This document shows, piece after piece, positions 53,621 through 63,937 of a stretch of DNA of 64,000 nt. Numbering within the stretch: the first letter of the stretch is position 1; each line of letters starts with the position of its first letter. Below the pieces are notes generated by a model. It was given only the letters and a program-made list of their open reading frames with translations, ran no database searches and was not told the DNA's origin. This DNA comes from Wuchereria bancrofti. Its lineage: Eukaryota; Nematoda; Chromadorea; Rhabditida; Onchocercidae. The stretch is taken from contig SSBO01000009.1 in assembly GCA_005281725.1 (NCBI GenBank), positions 9,145,795-9,209,794 on the forward strand, given 5' to 3'. The translations under genes and the position numbers were made by a program.

Positions 53621-54216
53621 AATTACTCGTTGAGACTAAATTAGTGAAAATGAAAAAAACAAATAAAAACTCTTTCACACATTTCTTTTACAATCTTATT
53701 TGTTAATTAAATTATTATTTAACATTCATTTATTAACTAATTTTTCAAATTAATTAATACATAGTCACTGTCAAATACAAATGAGAGAAGGGAAATGAAG
53801 TGTCAATAAAAATTATTTTATTCTAAATTTTCTTCTTTCATATATTTTATAGTAAATTACCGAAGTAAACTTATCACAATAGCATTTAATTCTTACTTTT
53901 ATTTTTTCTCGCAGAAATTGTAAAATGCAAAAAACAGAAATTAGCATTAAATTAACAACTAAAATGCAATGCTTTTGACTAATTAATCAATAAATGTGCT
54001 AAAATTCCCATTAAGGTGAGGTTAATCTTTTTGACTATCACTGACAATTAATTAAAAACGTTTTTTTTTTTTAAATTACTGATATGAGAAATTCTTAAAA
54101 CTATATCTGATGTAGTTGTAACATTTATTTTCTTCTTTTTCTAAACAGAAAATTAAATATTTCCATTGAAAAAAGAAAAAAAACTGAAACAAAATTTTTT
54201 TCCTAAAAATTTACTT

Positions 54217-54663
54217 TGTCGCTGGAAAGCGAGGAGAAGCAGTAAATGAATCATCTCTTTGTTCATAAATTAACCTCGCTTTACACATATCATACTGTAT
54301 GAGATATTTGAGAATTAAATGCATGTAATAGACTATTGTAGCAAAGAAATGTCTATCCTTAAACAAATTTCCTTTATTCCCAAATTCACATTTATGATCT
54401 ATAGTCTCAATTAACTCCAACACTATCTCTTAATTGCAATTAATCATTTTTTTACAATCGTCCATTTATAGTGTGGTTGGGGGTTTCAGCTCTCTTGTAA
54501 TGTTTAGCGCTTTATAATTGTGTTGCATCCGTGCGATATAATGCGTTATTATGATGTTGATGTTAAATATGTTAAAGGTTTAATTGCCCAAGTTTGAGGT
54601 GTCTACAATCTAAGAAACAGAAAGAAGTCAAAATTTTGTCACAGTTATAGAAAAACGACAACA
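54217..54663 (+). repeat. 5' LTR of the Pao/BEL element
   Basis: Begins TGTCGCTGGAAAGCGA, which can pair as a small hairpin, and ends CGACAACA. The polyadenylation signal seen in the 3' LTR (AATAAAGG) is disrupted here. It matches 61122-61575 along its whole length. Confidence 0.95.
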
Positions 54664-54673
54664 AAATTTCTTG

Positions 54674-54712
54674 TGGTCCAGCCAGCCGGATTCGAACCAG
54701 CGACCTAAGGAT
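54674..54712 (+). other. Primer-binding site, unusually long match to a tRNA-Tyr-like 3' half
   Basis: Ten bases after the LTR the sequence TGGTCCAGCCAGCCGG starts. The reverse complement continues from CCA through a TΨC arm (GGTTCGAATCC) to CCTTAGGTCGCTGG, which I recognise as typical of eukaryotic tRNA-Tyr. The match covers about 39 bases, more than the 8 to 18 usually kept. The tRNA identity is from memory and the acceptor stem should be checked. Confidence 0.7.
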
Positions 54713-54795
54713 ACAATCAGAACGAGAAGACAAAACACGCAAGTTCCATTCAGTTCAACTTAGAAAATTTGACAGTAAAGTTGAAAAGAAAGAAA

Positions 54796-55761
54796 ATGAA
54801 TGTAGAGGAGACAAGAAAGAAAAGTTCTCCATCCTATCTCATTAGAAAAAATTTGCAATATCTTGAGAATACTGCAAAAAAGGCTGTTGAACAAGGAATA
54901 GAACTGTGTGGAAAGAAACCGCCAGTGGAATTAAATTATGAAGAAACAACAGAATGGTTAAAACAACAAAAATCTGATGTTGGGAAGCAAATAATAGTAC
55001 TGGACGGGATAATTTCCAAGGCGAATAATTTAGAAAAATTGAAGGGATTGTTACGTTCATTAGGTGAATGGGAGAATGATTTACATTATACGAAGAATAT
55101 TGGTATGAAGAAGAATGTCTTTTTAATTCAGGAAACAAGCTTTATAATGAAAGAGCAGCACTTCTTACAGAATTGAATAAGATAAATGAGGCACTAGTAG
55201 AAATGAAAATGAAGTGTGAAATTACTGAATCTGCCAAAAGAAAAGAGGAGCCTAGAAGATTTAATTGAGAAGTTGATCATTATCAGTAAGCCACCGACTT
55301 TAAATCCAGTAGAATTTGATGGCAATATGAGAATGTAGGGTCAGTTCATTAGTCAGATCGAAAAATCAATTCACCAAAGGACTGATTTAACGCCCATACA
55401 GAAATTTATGCATCTATTAAGTACTCTGAAAGGAGAAGCTAGAGAACATATAAGAGTGACCTTATGGTGAATGATGAAAATTACCGCTGGCTATAAAGAA
55501 TTTATACGAACGTTATGGCGATAAAAACCAAAGAATAAAAGAATTATATAAAAGTTTAGAAAAAGTTCGATATTCAAAGAAAGAACCGCACAGAATGATA
55601 AGAGAGTTTTTGAATTTATTGTCCCAGCTTGGAATGGGGGAAAATATAGAAACGACACAACTGGAAGTGATGGTAACCGACAGAATACCAGAAAGCATGG
55701 CCAAAGGCTTGAGAAGAATGAAACTAAGAGATCTAGGATGGACAATGGAAAACACTATCAA
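54796..55761 (+). pseudogene. Gag region of the Pao/BEL element, broken
   Basis: The frame from ATG 54796 to the stop at 55176 is a lysine-rich N-terminal gag part. After a frame change, a DUF1759-like stretch follows (TLNPVEFDGN, then an HxxTDLTPIQKFMHLLSTLKGEAREH block near 55370-55450), interrupted by stops. It runs into solo LTR 1 at 55762. Gag forms the particle; this copy cannot give a full product. Confidence 0.75.
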
Positions 55762-56523
55762 TGTCGCGAAACTCGAAATAATCTCGCGAACCTCCAAATA
55801 ACTTACCAAATATATCAATAAAATTGTATTAATCCATAATACTAAATTTCGTTTTAATTGAACATTAGAAATGTAAGACTGTTTCAAATTATACATCATG
55901 TAAGCAATCATTATTTCATCACTCATCTTCCATTATACTTGAGCTTATCTGCTTGTCCCGACATTTTTATCTGTTAACAAAGGGTATGTACATTGTTCAA
56001 TATGTTAAAAATTACTTTGTTCCAAATCAGATTTGCTTGCAATGTCGAAATATTGTAAGGTCTTTTAAGCTGATAGTCATCCTTTGGCAACTACAATATT
56101 AAAACCCATCTCTCACTATATAAAAAGTAAAGATCATTTGATAGCTCCTTAATAATCATGCTCTTGTTGCAAGTCAATGCCCACTACATAAGGATTTAAA
56201 TCCTTTGTCTCAATCAGTTCTAACAGTTTTTTCCTTACCAGTAAGCTACGGTTCGGCTCTCTCCCTCTCCCACAATTCAATTCATTTGACCATCAATATA
56301 TTCGTTCATCCATTTTTTTCATCTCATTTGTAGATATTCTACGAAATTATCAGTATTGTTGATATAGATTAATATCTATATATTGTGGGTGCTAGCCAAA
56401 TAAAATCGTTAAAACAAATCTTTCTCATTCAACGCATTCATCTACACCAACTACAATAACAAACAAGGAAGGACTTTGAGCATACGGAAGTTATATTCAG
56501 ACTGAACCCCAACTTTCACAACA
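55762..56523 (+). mobile_element. Nested solo LTR 1 (762 bp)
   Basis: Begins TGTCGCGAAACTCG and ends CTTTCACAACA. It is flanked by the perfect 5-bp duplication ATCAA (55757-55761 and 56524-56528). An AATAAA lies near 56399. It interrupts gag. No internal region remains, so it arose by recombination between the two LTRs of a full insertion. Its termini resemble those of the host element and of solo LTR 2, so all three are probably Pao/BEL. Confidence 0.9.
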
Positions 56524-56528
56524 ATCAA

Positions 56529-57148
56529 ATACCTAATAGAAGAGATGAAAATCGAAGAATATAAAGAGAAATCACAGGAGAGAATAAAAGACCTAATGTA
56601 CAGGAGAAATTTGCAACGGACAAAGCCAAGTTTCAAAAAAAAAAAAATCAGACGTACGACAGTTTGCTCGACAGTAAAAGAAGTACCAACAATGTTTCCT
56701 AGCGGAGCAGCTCAAAAGAGTGAGTAGAATGAATTACCGCGCATCTTCTGTAAAAACAGTTACTGGAATGACAAATGTGATATATATCCTACCGTAGAAA
56801 AATTGGAGAAGTTAAAGAAATTAAGACTTTGTGAATTATGTTTGAAAAACGGCCACTTGCATGAGAAAGATAAAATGTTTTTATTGTGGATCAAGCCACA
56901 ACAGTGCTTTATGTATGAAACGCGACGAATTGGAAAAGCAAAACAAAATTTCCAAAGATAGTGAAAGGACAAACAGAAGATCGAAGATAGTGGCTGCTAT
57001 GGTTGCCAATGATGTGGTTGAAGATAATAATACTCAAGAAACGTACATGATGTGTAAAGAAGTAAGGTTAATTAATCCAGAGGAACCAGAAAAAACAAAA
57101 AATGCCTTAGTTTTCTTTGATACAGGAAGTGATTTTTTTTTTTTGTAA
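56529..57148 (+). pseudogene. Gag C-terminus with zinc knuckles and protease start, broken
   Basis: An incomplete knuckle (CxxC...C with Tyr for His, about 56744-56790) and CELCLKNGH near 56830 precede an intact CX2CX3HX4C knuckle at 56876-56914. The retroviral-type aspartic protease motif DTGS is at 57119-57130. A 12-T run right after it (57133-57144) shifts the frame into a stop. Frame changes also occur between the knuckles. Confidence 0.8.
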
Positions 57149-57224
57149 TTATATTACGGAATCAGTGGTAAAAATAGGATTAAAAAAGACATCTCCGAGT
57201 GTGGGAATGTTAATAACAGGATCA

Positions 57225-57255
57225 TTTTAATCTTCTTTAACAAAGAAGATTAAAA
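57225..57255. repeat. 14-bp perfect inverted repeat with 3-base loop at a deletion joint
   Basis: TTTTAATCTTCTTT (57225-57238), loop AAC, then its exact complement (57242-57255). It lies where Pao coding similarity stops after the protease. The following 140 or so bases (57256-57395) look unrelated to pol, which resumes near 57400. This fits a deletion with filler DNA or a small insertion. Confidence 0.6.
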
Positions 57256-57399
57256 GTTAGTTAATACAGTAATGTAAATGTATAAGGAAATTTAATTTAA
57301 AACAAAAAAGTGTTAACATGAGTTGTTAGCCTTTAGCTACACATTCTTAATTTTACAACCTTGTACATATCACTGTAATTTTATTACAAAGGGATGTGG

Positions 57400-58343
57400 A
57401 TTTGCATGGGGACGACTACGATCTACAATACGGAAATTAAAGAAGTCTCCAGAATTATTGGAATGTTACGATGAATATTTTAGAAATTTACTGAATGAAG
57501 GAATAACCTCAGAAAGAAAAAGTAAAGAATCAGGATGAAACATGGCGAGTATCATGCCTTCCTCATCGGGTTGTAATATCACCTCAGAAATCTACTATTA
57601 AACTTAGAGTAGTGTTTGATACATCAGCAAAGACAAATGAAGGCCCATAATTAAATGAATGCTTGTATAAAAGACCAGTAATGATGCCATCATTAATAGG
57701 AATTCTATTACGAGCCAGACAAGGACGTTACCTAATGATAGCTGATGTAGAGAAAGCCTTTTTGCAAGTAAGCTTGTATCAGGAAGATAGAGACGTCACT
57801 AGGTTTTTGTGGCTTAAAGATAAGTCAAAAGAAGTAACTCAGGAGAACCTAGTTACCTATCGCTTTAAACGAGTTCCCTTCGGCGTAATATCATCGCCTT
57901 TTCTGTTAGCTGCTGTTATTAGACATCTACTGAATAAAGAAAACTCTAAATTATCAGTAGAAATAGCAAGGAATCTCTATGTTGATAATATCGCAATAAA
58001 CTCAGAAAGTGAGTTGGAATGTAACAGAAAAGCAAAGGAAGCAAAGGGTATCTTTAAGAAGGCCAAGATGCACTTAAGAGAATTCCATGCAAACTATAAC
58101 ATTAATATGGACTATGAACAAGAAATTCCAAGAAATACAACGATAAAACTGTTAGGGATCGAATGGAAGAACAGCAAAGATGAATTCATTTGGAACTGGA
58201 AGATTCCAGAAGATGGTCTAAAGAATAAACGTCAGATATTACAATTCTATGCTGCTATTTACGATCCATTGGGACTATTATGTCCACTCATACTTCTATG
58301 GAAATTGTTAGTTCAAGACTTATGGAAGAAAGGTATGGGATGA
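57400..58343 (+). pseudogene. Reverse transcriptase region of the Pao/BEL element
   Basis: Starts with a GRLRSTIRKLKKSPELLECYDEYF block typical just before Pao RT, then has frame breaks around 57535-57660. The longest frame (57663-58343) contains ADVEKAFLQV (first catalytic Asp at 57744), DRDVTRFLWLKD, PFGVISSPFLLAA and YVDN (57978-57989) in the catalytic box where YVDD is the retroviral norm. A frameshift ends it near 58340. RT copies the element RNA into DNA. Confidence 0.85.
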
Positions 58344-59271
58344 AAATTTAGAACCTGAAGAAATGAGACGCTGCATGGAATTAGAAAAGGCGTTCCGGCA
58401 ACAGAATGTCATAAAGGTGTCGAGATGGACACCACAAGAATGTTCCGAGATACACATATTTGTAGACACATCTCAAAGAGCTGTTGGATTAGCAGTATAC
58501 TCACGTAGAAGCAATAGTACTCCAGGTGAACCAAAACTAATATACGGAAAGACAAGGTAGTTCCAAAAAGAGAAAGTAGGAATAAGTCAGCCAGTATTCC
58601 TAGATTAGAGCTACTTGCTGTAACAATTGAGGTAAGAGTATTGGAATTCATTAAGCAAGAAATTTATGTAGAAAAAGCATATTTATGGACAGATAGCGCT
58701 TGTGTCCCTACATTGGTTAAGAAAACCGCCGATAGGATCCAAGTATATCTCAAACAGAATTGACGAGATAAAACGAAGTGAAGATATCGAATTCCGTCAT
58801 GCAAGATCAGCCTGTAATCCAGCAGACCTAGCGTCACGAGGACTTCTCTCAGAAAAGTTGAGAGAAAGTTCATTATGGTGGAATGGCCCATCATGGTTGT
58901 CGAAACCAAAGGAAAGATGGCCAGAGGATGAAATCATGGAAGAAAACATCATGAAGATGTGTATGGCTATGGGACTGATGGAGGAAGAAACAATACAATC
59001 AGAACAAGTTTGTACAACCTTAGTAGATGTAGCCCGATTCTCGTCCTTACGCAAATTGATGAGAACAATATTATACGTCCTCCGGTTCATCGCGAAGGTG
59101 TCAAGAGAAAAGATACGAAGTTTGATAGGATTTTCAAAGGAGAATTTTACTTCTAAGGAATATGATAGAGCAACGCAATTGATAGTCAAAATGGCACAGT
59201 TAAACACAACACGAAAGGAAATCGAACACTGGGGACCAGAATGGAATCTGGAGATGTGTTTGAAGGCTTAG
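58344..59271 (+). pseudogene. RNase H and linker region of the Pao/BEL element
   Basis: FVDTSQRAVGLAVYSRR (about 58457-58507) is the RNase H start with its first Asp. After a frameshift near 58560, SLHWLRKPP and RHARSACNPADLASRGL (58702-58850) correspond to the RNase H end. RNase H removes the RNA strand during reverse transcription. The open frame 58702-59271 is long but lacks any start. Confidence 0.8.
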
Positions 59272-59490
59272 AAGAACTATGCCCGAAATTGAAGACTTTC
59301 CATGTTTTATCAATAGAGGAAAGTTTGCAGAATTAATAATGAAGCACTATCATGAAAAATCATTCCATGCAAGTGTACACTACACCTGGAGCAAGATGAA
59401 ATAACGGTATTGGATCCCACATGGACGATCATATATTAAGAAAATCCTGAGAAAGATTTGCAAAGGTTGTACTATGTGGATAGCTAAGCC

Positions 59491-60134
59491 TGTCGCGAAT
59501 TATAATTTCGCGAAAAAACTTCTAACTGTCACGAAATATTTAAATTATTATATCCAAAACTAACAAATTCCTCTTATCTAATTCCTAAATCTAATTTACA
59601 TTTACAAAATTCATCTCACACCTGATGATTCAATTTCCGAATATTTTTGCATTTGTAATTCAGCTATGACTCATACTAATCTATTTCCTCCTTTCATACA
59701 ATAAAACTAATCTTGTTAAATAGCGATAAGATGTGATAAAAATAATTAACACCTGCAAAACTGTTTAGGGAAATCATTACATTGTTAACAATCTTGTTTT
59801 TTTCATCCATAGAAATTCTTCCATCTAATTTCCATTCATTAAATCAGTCTTATATATAAACCAACCAATCCTTCTATAACCATCATTTGCTTTATGTGGT
59901 ATTAGGATGCGTCTAATACTTTATAATTTCGTATTATTTCACCATTTTTATATTATTGCATTTTATATAGTTTACGTGTTTGTTAATCGGTGTAGCATCC
60001 GTACGATAGGTATAGAGCGCTATTATTTGCCTCATGTTAAATAAAGGTTTATTTACCCAAGTTTGAGGTTTATTAATCTTCCTACTGTATTGCAACAATT
60101 CGAATATCAACCAACAGACAACCTTTCACGACAA
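59491..60134 (+). mobile_element. Nested solo LTR 2 (644 bp)
   Basis: Begins TGTCGCGAATTATAATTTCG and ends CTTTCACGACA. It is flanked by the perfect 5-bp duplication AAGCC (59486-59490 and 60135-60139). Its 3' part (59991-60070) shares GCATCCGT, ATGTTAAATAAAGGTTTA and ACCCAAGTTTGAGG with the host element's LTRs, so the two families are related. It interrupts the integrase zinc-binding domain just after CKGC. Confidence 0.92.
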
Positions 60135-61121
60135 AGCCATTTGAACAACCAGACTTCCCTCCTTATCCCATCGCTAGAGTCGTAGGAACAAGACCGTTCG
60201 ATACAGTCGGTTTAGACTTGTTTGGACCGATTATAATAAAAGAGAATCATGTGATTACCAAACGATGGGTGGCTTTATTTACATGCCTTACGATTCGAGC
60301 AGTGCATCTCGAAGTAATAGAAAATATGTCTACTGAACAATGCATACAGGCATTTAGAAGATTCATAAGCAGAAGAAAACAACCGAAATGCATAATTTCG
60401 GATAATGCCAAGAATTTTATAGCAGCTTGCAAAATACTTATAGAATTAAGCACTGTAGAGTGCGAAACAATGGAGTGGGAATTTATTACACCAGGCGCCC
60501 CTTGGCAAGGTGGCGTTTATGAAAGAATGGTAAGTGTAGTTAAAGGAACTGTAAGAAAGGCCATAGGTAAAAAGTTTCTTAACAATGGAGAACTAATAAC
60601 TCTCATCGCTGAACTTGAAGCTATTATCAACGAAAGACCTTTCGTAGATATTGAAGAAATAGGTCTAGTATTGGAACCTGGAGATTTTCTGAATCCAGGC
60701 TCAGTTAGAGGAGAACATTTAACGGAAGACAGTGTTTACCGTAAAGATAAAACGACATGTAGAGAAGAAAATTTACAAATAGATGCATTAGCGCATCAAT
60801 ACAAGAATACGTGCATCTATGGAAAATAGACAGAAGAATACTTAGAAGAATTAAGGAAACGGGCTCAACATAAACACCAAGGACCTCGAAGCAAAATTCG
60901 AAGAGAACCTGAAATCGATGAGTTGGTGTTATTGAAAGGAGATTGTCCCATAAATGGAGAATGGGAAGAGTCGTCAGACCCATTAGGGGCAAAGACAGTA
61001 TTTGTCGATCAGCGATTGTAAAATTAGCTAACGGAAAGGAGTTGGTGAGAGCAGTAGGACATCTCTATCCCTTAGAGGTCTCCGGTAAACAAAGAAGTTG
61101 AAACAATAGCTCGCCTCGGAG
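60135..61121 (+). pseudogene. Integrase core and C-terminal region of the Pao/BEL element
   Basis: The DDE residues are visible: Asp in GLDLFGP (60215-60217), Asp in ISDNAKNF (60401-60403) and Glu in GGVYERM (60521-60523). The frame from about 60140 stops at 60829, and a further segment (HKHQGPRSKIRREPEIDELVLL, 60871-60936) is the C-terminal domain seen in Pao/BEL polyproteins. The N-terminal HHCC half lies before solo LTR 2 (about 59340-59490). Integrase inserts the DNA copy. Confidence 0.88.
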
Positions 61122-61575
61122 TGTCGCTGGAAAGCGAGGAGAAGTAGTAAATGAATCATCTCTTTGTTCATAAATTAACCTCGCTTTACACACATTATAC
61201 TGTATGAGATATGTGAGAATTAAATGCATGTAACAGACTATTGTAACAAAGAAATATCTATCCTTAAATTTCCTTTATTCTCAAATTCACATTTATGATC
61301 TATAGTCTCAATTAACTCCAACACTATCTCTTAATTTCAATTAATCATTTTTTTACAATCGTCCATTTATAGTGTGGTTGGGGGTTTCAGCTCTCTTGTA
61401 ATGTTTAGCGTTTTATAACTGTGTTGCATCCATGCGATATGTATAATGCACTATTATGATGTTGATTTGTTTTTATGTTAAATAAAGGTTTAATTACCCA
61501 AGTTTGAGGTGTCTACAATCTAAGAAACAGAAAGAACAGTCGAAATTTTGTCACAGTTATAGAAAAGCGACGACA
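61122..61575 (+). repeat. 3' LTR of the Pao/BEL element
   Basis: Begins TGTCGCTGGAAAGCGA, contains an intact ATGTTAAATAAAGG polyadenylation-type signal near 61476, and ends GCGACGACA directly before the target duplication TACTT. The sequence just upstream is only weakly purine-rich, so the polypurine tract is not clear. Confidence 0.95.
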
Positions 61576-61580
61576 TACTT

Positions 61581-62275
61581 AAAAGTAAAAAAAAAAAGAA
61601 AATTAAAAGTAACTAAGGAAAGAATGGTGAAAAATTAACATATTTAATAATTTATGATAGATAAGTTTATCTTTTCAATCATTCATTGGCATTCATAATT
61701 GCAACAATTAATTAATGACTATTACATGCAACAAATATAGTAAAACTATAATCACTATCGGTTTCATTCATAATTGCTCATATCGTGGTGATATAATATT
61801 CCTGATAATAGACGATATGATAATGTTTGCTGATAATTGCTAATAACATAATGATACCCTACCTCCATTCATTGTGTCACCTCACGGAAATATCTCTTTA
61901 TAAAATCAAAGTATTTGGGGATTTTCCGCTGTTATAGCGAAACAATTTGGCGGTTATGGGTGCTTTGAGTGGCGGTAATGATTGAAGGAGGAAGGAGGAG
62001 ACGATGAGGTGAAACAGTTGCTGGAAGTATGGGATCTGGTGATAATTGTTAAATGTTAATAGTGATCACTAGCAATTCATACATTGATATTGTATGCAAT
62101 GATAGATATCTGTTAATGTTAATGATTAATGTTACTGATAACGAATTGATATATCACTTTACAACTGATAAAGCCTAATGACATCTTATTATATCATATT
62201 TGTCATACTATTATATAATTTGATAGAATTAATAATAGTTAATGAAATGATAACTTAAACGTTGTTTTATTTCAG
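61581..62275. promoter_or_regulatory. Upstream region of the chk-1-like gene
   Basis: AT-rich with a G-rich patch at 61945-62040. Two E2F-like words occur: TTTTCCGC (61923-61930) and TTTGGCGG (61946-61953). A splice acceptor TTCAG ends at 62275. The retrotransposon ends at 61575, so any promoter lies within about 700 bases of it. Confidence 0.4.
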
Positions 62276-62340
62276 TTCCAACAAACAATTTAAGCAGTTC
62301 AAGAATTTCACATCGTCCGTATCCTTATCAAATTTTATCA

Positions 62341-63937
62341 ATGATAACTAATGATGATAAACAGCATAAAGAGCAGCAAAAATTATGGAACAGATTGTTT
62401 AAAACGGATAAGTTTAGTGCTGTAATACAATTGCCACGGAAATATCGTCATAATCGTTGGAATGCCATTCGTACATTAGGTGATGGTAAGTTAGTACTTT
62501 CAAAGTAAATTGGTACTTCCAAATTTATCTTTTATTTTTTCAATTTTTATCAAATTTTTTATATTGGCATTGCTTGTTTTTTCTTCCTCACTTTTTGAGT
62601 TTTTTATACTGACGTTTGTAACGACAATCAAATTTGTCGAATATTTCATTAGGATATTTTAATTATTCGAACTTTAAGTATTTTTTTTATGAGAAATTTC
62701 CAAGCTTTAGATGTTTTGAAGTATCTTATAAACTCTAAATTATTTTCAAGGTGCCTTTGGTGAAGTTCGTTTATTGGTAGATTCGGAAAATCCAGAAATA
62801 GTGGTAGCTGCAAAATGCATGAATACAAATGCATCAGGAAAAGAAGAAGAATTCTTCAAAAAGCTGCGTCGTGAGGTTGCCATAGTGCTTTTTATCTAAA
62901 AAAATGAGAGAATTATTTAAGAAGTGTTTTATTCAACAGTTAGACTTGCTACTTTTCATTAGGAAATGATTTCAGAAAATGCTGGAAGACCATTCAAAAA
63001 TCAAGTAAAATCACATTTTCTTCCCTTGTTTTACTTTTTTTTTTTCTGTTCGGTATGACAAAATTATTTTTCTCCAGTTCGTTTAATTTTGTGAGTTTTA
63101 GTGTTTTCAGGTAATATTCAAGAATTTTCAAATATTAATTTCTGGATGATACATTTATAATTAGAAATTTTTGCAGGCTTTTATTATGCGTATATTTCAC
63201 AATTCTGAACATGTCATTCATTACATTGGAATGCGTTATGACGCGGGACGTATTGAAATGTTTCTCGAATATGCTGATGGAGGAGAATTGTTCGATCATA
63301 TCGGTAAAGTTCAATTCTTTATGTCTAAGAAAATTTTTACAGATCTTAATTGATTTTCATCTTTAATAGAGCTTCATTTGATTTTCTTTTATTAAATTAT
63401 TAAATTTCTGAGTCTTTTTCTAAACTATAACATGAGCTTCAATTATGGATACGTCTTCGATAATTGATTGCAACTATCATTTCTTAATTATACTAAATGA
63501 TATGGTATAAAGTTTGCAGTTTTCATCATTTTTTCTTTATATTTTGAGAACCGGACAGTGGCATGCCAGCTCGGAAAGCGCAGAATTTTTTCCGGCAGAT
63601 CATTGCTGGATTGAAGCATATTCACTCAATGGGTATAGTACATCGTGATATCAAACCAGAAAATCTGTTACTTATGAAAAATGGTACCTTACAGAAGACT
63701 TATGAGTGTTAAATTTTAATCACTCTTTATAAGTTGTGATCTGTGACTAAATCAAATGATATATTAATTATTTGATTCTGGGATTATATATATATATATA
63801 TTTATTGAAGGTCAGCTAAGAATTTGCGATTTTGGTTTAGCAACAATATTTCGTCATAAAGGAGTGGAAAGAAAGTTGAAATCGAAATGTGGTACAGTAC
63901 AGTATCTTTCGCCCCAGGTGTTATCATCCAACTACAG
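62341..63937 (+). CDS. chk-1: CHK-1-like checkpoint Ser/Thr kinase, 3' end beyond the window
   Basis: Six exons: 62276-62485 (ATG 62341), 62751-62875, 62963-63004, 63177-63303, 63549-63683 and 63811-63937, the last ending in phase 2. CHK1 is activated by ATR and stops the cell cycle after DNA damage or stalled replication. Visible: glycine loop [14 protein letters not shown] Lys in [26 protein letters not shown] and [20 protein letters not shown] as in CHK1, [28 protein letters not shown] and CGTVQYL. The APE motif reads SPQ (63912-63920), losing the conserved Glu. ATG 62341 was chosen; the frame is open back to the acceptor at 62275, so an upstream exon or longer N-terminus is possible. Exon 3 is short and placed by phase. 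The regulatory C-terminus is not in view, so a CHK1 paralogue cannot be excluded. Confidence 0.85.

Larger units (their letters stand above)
54217..61575 (+). mobile_element. Decayed Pao/BEL LTR retrotransposon with two nested solo LTRs
   Basis: The element is bounded by LTRs 54217-54663 and 61122-61575, which start TGTCG and end CAACA or CGACA. It is flanked by the perfect 5-bp target duplication TACTT (54212-54216 and 61576-61580). Inside, in order: a tRNA-type primer-binding site, gag, zinc knuckles, a DTGS protease motif, Pao-type reverse transcriptase, RNase H and a DDE integrase with C-terminal region. Removing the two inserts leaves an internal part of about 5 kb. The coding regions carry many stops and frameshifts, so this copy is inactive. 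The LTRs differ at close to twenty positions plus small indels by hand count, so the insertion is not recent. Confidence 0.93.

Noticed and set aside
54674..54712. A tRNA gene fragment
   Set aside because: Only the 3' half is present, with the CCA complement included, directly after an LTR; this is a primer-binding site.
55513..55926. 137-codon antisense frame across gag and solo LTR 1
   Set aside because: Crosses the LTR insertion boundary and is antisense to gag; chance open frame.
58797..59207. 136-codon antisense frame in pol
   Set aside because: Shadow of the RNase H and linker region on the plus strand.
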